This document shows positions 30,001 to 42,000 of a DNA stretch of 64,000 nt, one piece after another. The notes beneath the pieces are model-generated. The model worked only from the letters and a program-made list of their open reading frames with translations. It made no database searches and was not told the DNA's origin. This DNA is from Acanthopleura granulata (Eukaryota > Mollusca > Polyplacophora > Chitonida > Chitonidae): assembly GCA_016165875.1 (NCBI GenBank), contig JABBOT010000080.1, positions 10,728,078 through 10,792,077 of the forward strand. Reading direction: 5' to 3'. Within the stretch, counting starts at the first letter, position 1; every line of letters begins with the position of its first letter. Position numbers and translations under genes: made by a program.

Positions 30001-33000
30001 CCCATTTGAGTATACCATGAGCCTGTATTATCTGTTATCTTGAGGAATTCAGCATATAGCTGGTGCTGTTCCCTGGTGTGTCCATAATGCCACCTGTATT
30101 ATGTGATGAGTTGAGAGAAACAAGCAATGAACATATTTCTTGAATTGAAAGTACTTCTACAATTAAGTATACACATATGTGTGGAATTTGTCTTTGAGTT
30201 TATAATGTATTGAGAATGAAGGAATCACAGAGATACGTTTATTTGACTGAATGAACTCCTATACACAAGATTTCAGTTCGTGTGTACAGTACTTATTGAT
30301 ACTGCATTTCAAGGGAGGAAACTCTTCTCAACAACACAGGCATTCTGGTAGCACCAGAATGCTGATATATAAGTATGAGTATGCTGATATATGGATATAC
30401 ACATACTCATTTATGTATGAAAGGTAACTTAACAGGTATATTTAAAGCCATAGGTAAAAAAATCAGTTGCCCATTGTTGGGCTTGTTAATTACTCTGAAC
30501 CTTGGTTATCTGTGCTGAGGTCTTTAGCAAAGGAATTTTTCTTACGAATCAAGCAAGTATTAGGGTCAAATGTTTTGGTAACATCTGAAATCTCTCATCT
30601 GTGTTCTGCACCCTTTGAAACAGCTTTGCGAGAATATGGGAATAAAGCGTCACCTTGTGCAGGGGTGATTTCCTCTGTAATCCGAATGATTGCTCATAGT
30701 TCACCAGGTTTTGCTGTCATGCAGAAAAATTCCTATTAGCCTACAGTCGGTAGAAGAAACGCTTTCGTTGTTGAAAACTTTGTCTTGGCTAACACCTGTA
30801 TCACTTGCTCATGTCTGGACCGAAGTTGAACTCCTTATAAACAGGAAACAAGGATGGATTTTATAATTAGTCATGTTTCAAAAGTATGGTTAGTAGACTA
30901 TGATGTTGAATTATTTTGTTGTTTCTGTTGGACACAGGCAGTTGAGAGCACATTCATTTTAGACATAAAAATACAGGGTTAGTTCATACATGCATTATGT
31001 ATGAAATGGCCTCTAGTATTTAACTGTGTCATTTGTCCTGCAGTATATGCAAAATGTTGCAGACTTCACATGTCAAGTGAATATTAGTACTTAATTACAA
31101 AACAGTTCTAGTGGGAAATGATTAGATTTTTAACGGTGTTTTCCTGTGTTGAAGTACGTGTCTCCTGCATGTCTGTAGCTTTGTACACATGTTGGAAAGG
31201 AGGGAAAATAGGTTCAGTATCAAGATCAAAAGAGAAGTCCCGCCGGGGAAGTTTAATAACACTTTCTTTTTTAAATAAATCACAGTAGTTTCCTAAAATG
31301 AAATGATGTACAATTTTGTTCAAGTGGTGTCAAAATTTTTGTCTGGAGTGCTTTTTGGTTAAGGTTAAAGGTTGTACTTTACTGAAGGTGATGCCTGTTT
31401 TTTGTAGTATCGTGGTGATAATGGTCATTTAACCTGTTGGCTTTGTCAACAAATGTTGACATGCTTTCTGTGACATTTGTTTCTATTTATACTCCCAGTA
31501 ATGATAATAGTGTAGTGTGGAAGTGGGTCAGAGTTATTTATATCTTAAGAAACAAACCTAATGCCTGAGTTACCTCCCCTCCACTTATCTGGCAGTTGCA
31601 TACATGTGTGCTTGTGTTGGTCTATTAATAGCCACAGAACTCAGGGCTAATATGGCAATGGGCTTAGGGCCCACCCTGGGGGCACAGATTGACTGGTGAG
31701 TCCAGCCGCCCAGGTGTTTGATCACCATTACAGATTCATTGGGACCCTAATTGCCTGAGCTGGAATCATCAGAAACTGTGGCCGTGAATCAGAGGCCAGC
31801 TCTGGAGTAAATCACATTCTAGGTCAGAGAGAGTTACTCCAGTGCTGGGTTAAGACAGCCAGCCCAGCCAACCAGCCAGCCAGCCAGCCAGCCTGCTTGC
31901 CTGCCTATGGTTCACATCCGAGCACCCAGCTGCCATTTTGAATCCGCGGCCAGAAGAAGCCAGGGGGTTTTGAAGCGATAGTCTGTATCTAGAAATTTAG
32001 TTCGTTCAGTACATGTCAACCTTTTAGTCAGATTCTTGTGCCCGTGGCAAGGTGAAGACTTGTGTGGAGGGCATGTTGAAGTTTTTGGTTGCCCCAGACC
32101 GACCATGCTAGCTGCTGACGAGAGCCCTCCGCCTAACTGTTCGGAGAAGAATGAGTAGCAGTGGTGGTAGCCAGACTAGAGAGAAGGCAGCCAGCGTTAG
32201 GACCAGGGCTGTTGTGTGTTCTGTGAGCCCATCTACTTCTACCCCCACCCACGCCCTGGACACCCCCACCCACAGCCGTACGTATATTCTGTATACAGCT
32301 GTATGATATAGTTCACACTAGGGGCAGCAGTCTGTGTGTGTGTGTGTATATATAGGTGCACTTCTCTATACTGCCATATAGGGAGTTCAGAAAACCAGGA
32401 ACTGTCCCACGTACACATGTATCATGAGATTTACACTTCTGTGTACTGCTGTTCTGTAGAAATGCCTGTACTGTCTAATGCAGAGTAAGTGGGGAAAGGG
32501 GAGGAGGGGTTGATGGGCAGACATACATAGATATGCCTGTATATCTAGGGCAGGATAGGGAATCAGCTGTACATATACACTCATGTACACTTCCCTATAT
32601 TGCTGTATGATAGAAAAGACCATAATACAAAGTTGGAAAAGCTGGATTGATGTTCATGTCTTTTCATCAGCATCTGTCTTGAGGTGATAGGTTCTGTTAT
32701 TATGCTAGTCTCTGCAGCCTGCATCCCTGCACATGTTGGCGCTCACAAAGCCATGCTGCCCGGTACATGTACTGTATATACAATCTACATGTATATACAT
32801 GTAAACCATGTATTCCTTGATGTGTCTAGCTAGAGTCTTAACTCTACATCCTGGAGAAAGGTCATAGTGTCCTTGTGTAACATTCTGTGCCATCTGTGAT
32901 GTGTGTTGATCAGTCTCAAGGATTCTGGTATCGCAATGTATCTAATCCTTCGTTTAGGGATGGTATGGGATTTTGATGATGAGGTTAAAATGATGGTACA

Positions 33001-36000
33001 GATTGGTACATTTCATAGTGTTCAGGACACTGGCAGTCATGGCCGTGGCTTGATCAGTCCAAACTGTACGAGTGTGTCTTCTGTAAACATAAGTCATGTT
33101 AATGTAATGAGTACAAAATGTTTCTCAGATTCACGTCGACCATACCAAAAAGGGATAAAGACATGTTGTGATTCGTATCCATCACACTAAGGACATGTTG
33201 TGATTCGTATCCATCACACTAAGGACATGTTGTGATTCGTATCCATCACACTAAAGACATGTTGTGATTCGTATCCATCACACTAAGGACATGTTGTGAT
33301 TCGTATCCATCACACTAAAGACATGTTGTGATTCGTATCCATCACACTAAAGACATGTTGTGATTCGTATCCATCACACATGTACACATATGAATATTGA
33401 ATATCGAAATGGCATTCTGTCGTTCACCCCTGAAAACGTGTGTTCAGAAGCAAATAATGATCACAAAATATTACATTCGATGCTCAAATATTTTGGCTGT
33501 AGGATTTTTCTCTGTGTGTAAAACAAACCATCAAAGTATTATTTCTATAAAACGAATAGAACCGTTAAAATCAGACTTAAGGAGTAACGTAAATCATCCA
33601 AAGTCAAAATATCGCAATCAAATACAGTACATGACGTATCGGTCATGATCCACAGTCAAACCCCTGTGAATATTGAATATGATGTAACTCTCATCAGTCA
33701 AGGAGTTATAGGGTTATATAGATGTTCTAAGCCACACCAGTCGAATGGAAAATGGATAATGAATGTATTCTCATCAGTTATAGCAATACTTATAATGAAT
33801 GATTGATTCAGATGTGACCTAGTTGTATGGATAATGAATATTTGATTCAGTTCAGTGATATCAGTATGGATAATGAATTCATTCGTATTCAGGTCGACCA
33901 TATCAACAAGAATAATGAATATGTACTGATTCACTCCCACCATATCAGCAAGAATAATGATTCTGATTCTCACCAGTTGTATCAGCAAGAATAATGAATA
34001 AGTACTGATCCCTATCAGTCATATCAACAAGGATAATGAAAACATACTCATTTATTCCTAGTCACTCCCACCAAATTGACAAGAATAATGAATATGTTCT
34101 GATTGTCATCAGTCATATCAACATGGATAATGAATACCTGCTGATTCTCAATAGTATAATACCAATACTGGTAATGAATATATCTTCTGATTGATGTGAA
34201 ACATATATTTTCCTAATGACTATGTTTTGATTCTCATCATTTATACAAAATACGAATAAGAAATATGTTTTGATTTACATCAATCTTACCAGTAGAGGTG
34301 ATGCAGAACACCTGCAACTTATAAATTACCAACATTGCTTGTGCTACATGCAGGAGAAACTTCAAGGGAGGTAATTTGGTGGGGTCCTTTTTGGTTGGGA
34401 CTTTACTGGATGTCCTGCAGCTTATCGGCTCAGCTGAATAATGTATGTCACTCAATTCAATCCAAACGCTATGATAAACTCCAGGTACTATATTGTTTCC
34501 TCCACCCATAAGCTCGACAACAGTCGTACAAGTAAAGAGCATGGTGTTAAACTTTAGTGTAATCAAAAAAAGTCAAAAGCTAAGCTCCTTACTCTGTATC
34601 CCCTTACTTGTATGTGTGATGAGTCGCATGTGTTTATTGAATGTGTTTATATATGTGTTAATAATAGACTCTTTCATGATAAGGTAACATGTGCAATGCA
34701 CAAATAGGCAGGTTTGCTGTACATGAAGAACAAATTAGAGGCATATTGCGATGTATGTGTTTGACTTGTTAAGTTGTAGTCATTTATGTTGAGGGAGGAA
34801 TCAATACATGTAAACGACATATCATTCTTTTCGCTGACTATGTAATGGCCTGGTGTAACCTGTTTCACTTGTTACAAGGTGAATGTGTTAGTAACATCCA
34901 CACAGTAAAACCGTGAATAACCTCTGCTGTTTTAGTGCGGCTTAATTAAAATCACTGCATACATTGTTGGTAATTATGCAAATGTAATACATAGAGAAGA
35001 ATAAAAAGATAAGCGGAATTATGTGTTCATGTACATGGATATTATAATTTATGTTACTGATTTGAGGGATAAGTCAGTTTGTACTGGAAGGGAGAGTAAT
35101 AGAGAATAGCTGCAGTCACAGGTGATCATGCTTCAATCAGCAGAGCAACAAACTCCGTATTAATTCTGACATTCAAGCCAGCCGAGATACGTGTGAGGAA
35201 AAAAGCAAATTGTGTCGTGCTGGGATCAAAAATATCTGTAGTTGTCCTCGTAGGAGTGATGGATGGGTTGTTTATAAGTTTTGGAGGCGACCATTACATT
35301 GTATATATCATGCGGGTCGGTATGTGACAGTAATGCTGATATGTTTTGGAGTTTTATCCAGTCACCTCTGAGATCAAGCCACTATATCCCTGCTCTCTCT
35401 CCTGCTCTGATACATCATTATAGCCCAGCCCTCCAGCTAATTGTATAAATTAGATAGGATTCCCTAGAAGGCAGTGGTGGGAAAACAAGAGCCTTGTAGG
35501 CCTAGGTTGATAACCTGTTAACAGATGGAACGTGATTAGCATTAACAAGGCTGTCAGATCAACAGATCTATTAGCGTATATTAATTGCCCTGTCCGCGAA
35601 TAGTCGGGTTTTGACATTATTTTGGGGGTTGTGAGTTATTTCTCGGTCTCTGTTCTTACAAGTACCTTGATAGCCTGAGACTTGTTATGTAAGCCCGCAC
35701 GGAGTTAATGTAGATTTGATTTCACATCAACACACACATGCTTTATGCTGTACATGTTCATCAGAAGTCACAAATTGTTGGATATTTTGAGGTGTTCAGT
35801 GTGAAGACCTCAGAGAAATAAGTAAGGTCATCCAGTGTGATTTATTAGTGTAAAATGTTTCGGGGATACTATTTCTGCCATTGTTCAACAACATGGAAGT
35901 GTATAAAATAGAATTAAGAAATGTCAACGTTTATGTAGCGGTATGATGTTATGATTATTTCCATGATAACAGGTCATCTTTGTGATAACTTTGTTTCAAT

Positions 36001-39000
36001 TTGTGGACATTGCGTTTAATTTGAAAACTTATTAAAACTAGGGAATGGCCATACCAATGTCTTGCATTGGTACATGCACATGGGATAGTGATATCACACA
36101 GGTGGATACCCAAACTTCTATTGATCTGACTCCCACCTAATCAATAACCTGGTCACCTGATGAAAAATAGGCCCAAATTAGGCGCATCTGTATGAAAAAA
36201 TTGAGAACTTCTCTGCAGTGTTACATGATTGGCCAGAATGACTGTTGTCAAACACGTTACAGGTGTGGATGCGTGGTTTTGTTGAGGGGGAGCATTAAAG
36301 GGACTTCGTCAGCCAGTGTAACGACGTGACACTGAGGTACTTGTACCTGTACAGAGGCACTTTGATAAATGTGATAAACCACCTTATCTACATGAAACAT
36401 GTAGTGTTATAGAATTGGCCACAACGGCTATTGTCAAACTCTTTACAGATATGGACACATTGTCTCGTTTTGGAGAATTAAGTGGGCCTGATCACCCAGT
36501 TTGATGATGTGATTCTGAAGTATTTTTACCTGTACAAAGTCAGGACCATAGATAAAATCAGTTACTTCAGCTTGCTCATCTCAGCATATTGTATCTTATC
36601 TTCACACAGGATGTGAGGTGGATGGATGGAAGGTGGATGGAGACAGGGTTTTATTAATTTTTAATTTTCCCAGTAATGAGAAACTTAATGTCCATTTATC
36701 TGTATAATGTACTGTGTAGTGACTAGTTAACTCAGTTTGCCTGCAGGAACAGAAAAGAGAGAAGAAAAAAAAAACACTGAAGTTTTGTAGTCATGAAGTA
36801 AATGTGTGATAGCGAGTACCTGAAGAATTGTTTCTAAATCCTAAATACTAAAAAAGATCTAGTTGTTATTGTTTTTTTTTTTTTGTTTTTTTTTTTGGCC
36901 CAGTCTGGTTTGATTTATGACAGTAAGCAAGGCGAGTTGTGGAAATAGAGGGTTTGTCACAAAGGTGCCCTTCGTAAGTGTTAATCATGTGGTTATTTGA
37001 CTAAGTATACCTGACAGAACCCACTCTGTTCGCACCTCATTAGACTGTTGGCTCACCTCGTCAACTGGTGCCCATACCCTAATTCTTCATTCTTTGTACA
37101 TGTTTGAAAGATGCGTGTTCGAGTGCATTCTGAGAGCATTATTCTGTGTAGACTGATAAAATCACTTCACTTTTTGAGAAGCCCTGGAATTGGCTAACCC
37201 GATCAGTGTAGTTTTGCCTTCAAAATCAAGTTAACAAGGTGCATAAATCTCACTGAAACTTTATTCTTCATATGCGAGGCGGTTAAGCGGTTAGTTAAAT
37301 ATTATGTTTTTTCTGCTAGATAAAGTGTCATGAGGAGAGAGAGTGTCACAGGGTTTCAGCTTGAGCTGTTTTGTTGATATATTTCCTTAAAAAAGCAGCA
37401 AAATGAATGAACAGTGATTTGAGGATATGAGTAAACAAGATAACAACGATCTTGTTGATTTGCTTTTTAATGGTATTGTGCTTCCTTATGCAGCTGAATG
37501 TGTTAACAACTCTGGTCAGAAACTTTTAAGTGACCTATGATGTACAAGTATGTTGCATTGCATGTTTTAATGGTGTGAATTCTCGTAATATTGTAGCGCA
37601 GAGCGTTGGCTCAGAAGCCTCTCGCCAATGCTGTCACTGTGAATTCAAGCCCCTCTCATGCTGGCTTCCTGTCCAGCCGTGTGGGGGGAGGTCTACCAAC
37701 AGCCTAAAGATGATCGTTGGTTTACTCCCACCTTAATATAACTGAAATATATTTGAGCAAAACACAAATCAAATAAACATAAACACCATACATGTACGTT
37801 AATGAAGTGAAGTGAGTTTATGAGGATGTGCTAAATTGGCCGAGGTGTAGGCAAGAAGGGCAAGAAAAGGTAGGCAAGAAGGCCAAGAAAAGGTAGGCAA
37901 GAAGGCCAAGAAAAGGTTGCACTTTTTGTTTGCTAATTGTACATGTTGTACTCGACTCACGTGTTCATGATGTTTTTCAGAAGTGATGTATGGTTCATAT
38001 TTTACACATTTATTAAGTGAGATTGAAATAAAAAATGCTTAACGCGCTTGAGTCTGGATGGTACGTCACTGGATTTATTTGTTTGCAGAGATAGCTTTTT
38101 TTTTTAAGTGATATATTTTGCTTGATTCTAACTTCCTCTTTATAGGGCTGCTAATATTGAGGCTTTTGTGCGGTTTAATTAATTTCTTATTAGAAAAACT
38201 TGTTTGGGGGCATCAAAAGTAAAATTTCAAGTCAGAAGCTTCTCAAGGTGCAATGGTATTACAGGCCAAACTATAATTTCAACACACAGCATGTTGATTT
38301 CAGCTTCGTGCATTGGAAACAGAGACTGAGCTTGGTGAAGGTGTATGTTGTGTGAGGGAGTCTGGGCTGATGGCAATCCTGGTTTGTTTCTGTACATGAT
38401 TTATTACCCCTGTTCTGCAGCTGAGTGTTAACTGCCACAGAAATTAGCTGTTTCTTTTCATGTTGTGCACTGCCCCAAGAAACCAGGTTCTGCTGTCATC
38501 AGGTGTATCTGCTAACGAGAATTACTGTATCTCACCTAAAGTCAGGCCTGTAAAAACGTACCTTCAGAAGGACACAGAGGCCTTTAGATCATGCTTTTGA
38601 TGACAACGCTTCAGTTTTTGTGATAAGCATTTACTCAAGCTTAACAAGGAAAGCCTGAAGTGGACTCCAAGAATGTGTCACTTGAGAAAAAGTTGAACCC
38701 CCAAGTGAAATATCATGAGAATTGATACCTGTTTACATATACCTACATGTTGTGAGAACACACCACCCTCTCTGATGGTATAATGCATGTACCTGGCTTC
38801 ATAGCTAGGAAATATTGAGAAATAAACTCAAACCGTTTTTATTTTGTGTCATGTACATGTACTGAGTTGCCGCATTGATCATATACGAAAACTTGAGTTC
38901 TAAATTTATTGTATTGGTATCTAAATGTCACATTAAATCAGTAACTTTTGTGATGTAAAAGAGGCTTGGTTAGTGTAGTGTGGAAATGATGATATGATAA

Positions 39001-42000
39001 GAATAAATGATTTAATATTTAAATTGAATTTTTGTTTTTGTGTCATTGCAGATTTGGTGCGTGATCAGCTGATCAACAACTCTGCCATCCAGTCGCGAGA
39101 ACTCTTTATTTCTGACGCCACCGATACCTACCCAGTCAATGCTCTAAGGTAAGTTTCACACCACAGCAACCTGCAGCAGGTCGTGGGTTTCCCCCAGGCT
39201 CTGTCTGGTTTCTCACCATAGTCCTGGCAGCTTTCGTAAAAGTGAAATATTCTTGAGTATTACATAAAACGCCAATCAAATAAATATATCAAATTAATTT
39301 CTTTTTCTCCTGGTTATAAACCTGTTTTTACCACACTCTGGGTGACATACTGCCGACGAGTCATTAAACTATAATCCTTCATTCATTGAAAGATAAGTCA
39401 GTCTGCTGTACTAGATTTTAAAATCAACAAGATGGTAATCAATGGATATGCAATGTTCAGTGAGACTATATTGCAACTGTGTTGAAATTTGAACTGCACA
39501 AAGTGTGAAAGCTATTACATTAACTAGCCAAAGGCTGGTGGTTTTATCCAAACCATATGATTGACTTTCATTGGATGAATGAAATGATCACGTTTTGCAT
39601 CATGAAACCTTAAAACTGTTCACAAATGTTTAAAGCTCACTATAAAGTGGATGAATCTATCAGAATGAAGCAAAATGTTGTGAGCATGACTCAGAAAAAT
39701 GTAGAGTATCTTTGGCTGTTAGGTATGTTTTCCTATTTCTTTCTGATCTGTTTACTAGATGTTACATGTATGCCATCAAATTAGCCATGTATTCATTCTG
39801 TCATCAAATTAGCCATGTATTCTGTCATCAAATTAGCCATGTATTCTGTCATCAAATTAGCCATGTATTCATTCTGTCATGAACATGAATTTTTCAGGGG
39901 GAAGTGTCAGGTGACCCACTACCAGGATATTATCTCTGCCAAAGATTTTCAACCCGAAAAAGACTCCTTTTTTTATGTCCTCGGGTACAACCCGGAAACC
40001 AAAAGGCTGGCGAACACCCAGGGGGAGATTCGGGTGGGCTCCAGCCACCAGGTAAGTGCAATTACAGGAAATCACCTGGATTGTTTTCACAACCTAATGG
40101 CTCTGCTGTTCAAACTGCAGAACAGATGAGTGATTAGATGGTGAATATAGGGCACCAAAATAAAATTTTGTAGAAGTATTGTGTTGAAAGGTTTTGAAGA
40201 CATTGAAACTCCGCGAAAGTGACCCCACTTCCACAGTGAAGCTAAGTTCTGGTCTCAATGTCACACTTAATCCCCAGGAAGATCACCCAAGTCCATTATG
40301 TGTAATAGGTGGTTAAATGAGACAAAAAGCCTTGTTCTTTGAAAATTGAGATTTGAGATAAATAGTGGTAATAAATTTAGTACTCAAATTTAACAGATTG
40401 ACTTCAGTAGTTTATGAGATAATCATGTTCATGTATCACCACCCCCCTGCCCTTCCTTCACATGAACACTCGAATATAAAGATGTCCCCATAAACACATT
40501 TTCTGAAAATAATTAAAAAGTAAGACATGGTTGAACACCAAACAAATTCCCCTTTCATTAGCCTCATCATCCCCTCATTGGACAGGAGTTAAATGGCTTT
40601 TGATGGCAAACATTCTAAAGGTTGAGTCTCTCCCAGATGCTTTTGTTAGTTAAAGGTGTTGCAGTTTTTCGCGTGTACAGTGATGTTGCTGGTGTTATCA
40701 TGGTAAATGTTGTTGTTGTTGTCATGGCGGCTGTTGTTGTTTCAGGCTCGCCTACCTGAATACAAACCTGATGTCGTGCCCAGAGACATGCCCGAGAAAA
40801 CGGAGGCGTTTGAAGAGGTGCGATGGCGGCCTTGCAGTGTCATGGATGGAGACCTGATGATGTACCTCCGGGCTGCCCGGTAAGCACACTGAGTGGACCC
40901 ACTTTTCCATAGTCGGGCCTATGGAAGAAACCAGGCATAGCCCATAGGAAACCCTGGAAGTTATCAAGAGCAGGACAAGTCTCTTGACAGAACGTCTCAG
41001 CAGAATTAGCGAGAGCCTAGCCTAGCAGCGCCCGGTTTAGTTTATTGATTTATTTATTTATTTGTTGTTATATGTTGTAATCAGGAATATTTCACTCGTA
41101 CATCGGCGACCAGCGTTATCATGGGAGGGTAGAGCCTTGGGGAGTCCCACAACCATCAGCAGGTCGCTGGCACACCATCTCACGTATGGCCGGAGATTAA
41201 GCCGGCGGGAGCTGTTGCAATAGCCAGCTAACCCCCTCGGCCACAGAGACCCCTTAGCATATTGATTGTGTTACTGTTAATATATAGGCATAAATGGGGT
41301 CGAGGTTTTGAAGAGATTGTTCTGATAAATCAGAAATACAATTCAAAATAGGTACAGACATATTTGGATATTTAATATCTTTAAGAGAAAGCTTGTTTGA
41401 GTTAAAGAAAATATTAAAGTGTATAATTTTCATATTACTACAATCAGAAATGTGCAAATACAACAGAGAAAAAAAATACTGTGTACATGTATAATTCCTA
41501 GATTGCCTAGATGTATTGTAAACCTCGTATTTTTACGAAAAGAGCCAATTTCCCAACACACTGTCTTTGAACTCCTTTAAAAGGATTTAACTTGTGTAGA
41601 TATCCCAGGATTTGATAATTGCAGTTTAAAAACTGTCTAGTGCTAAGCCTCATGCATGGATTCCTTCATTTGACAGGAGTGTAGCAGCATTCGCAGGCAT
41701 GTGTGATGGAGGTTCCACTGATGATGGCTGCCAGGCTGCCTCCATGGATGAAACCACCATCAATGCCATGGATACGGTAAGGTCGATTTTGAAGTTTTGT
41801 TTCCCTAGCCTGTGGATTTGGCCAAGTTTTGTCTTGGTTTTATTAGCCGTGGCAGATAGAAACAGTAAGAACGTATAACGTCTTGGGATTTATTAATTTT
41901 TTATTTCACAGTTATCTCAGTTGAGCTGCCTGAGAATGGGAAAAAAAGAGAGCTGAATGCCATTTCAAAATCTTACAAATTCTTTCAATAAATACCCTCT

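Larger units (their letters stand above)
58..39051 (+). other. RERE intron 1 in view (38,994 bp, phase 1, inside the BAH domain)
   Basis: It is bounded by GTAAGT at 58 and TTGCAG at 39051. No skipped RERE exon is needed, because protein spacing is conserved across the junction. It holds minisatellites, SINE copies, a foldback element and a few composition-distinct blocks listed separately. Apart from the candidate alternative first exon at 32151, I found no segment with the mix of conserved motif, open frame and splice sites that marks a gene. Confidence 0.9.

Noticed and set aside
33157..33379. CRISPR-like array
   Set aside because: Units are contiguous with no spacers, in an animal intron; it is a minisatellite.
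39815..39897. Apparent upstream extension of exon c (repeated MYSVIKLA)
   Set aside because: It is the tandem repeat read in frame; the acceptor at 39897, the phase match with exon b and family homology place the coding start at 39898.
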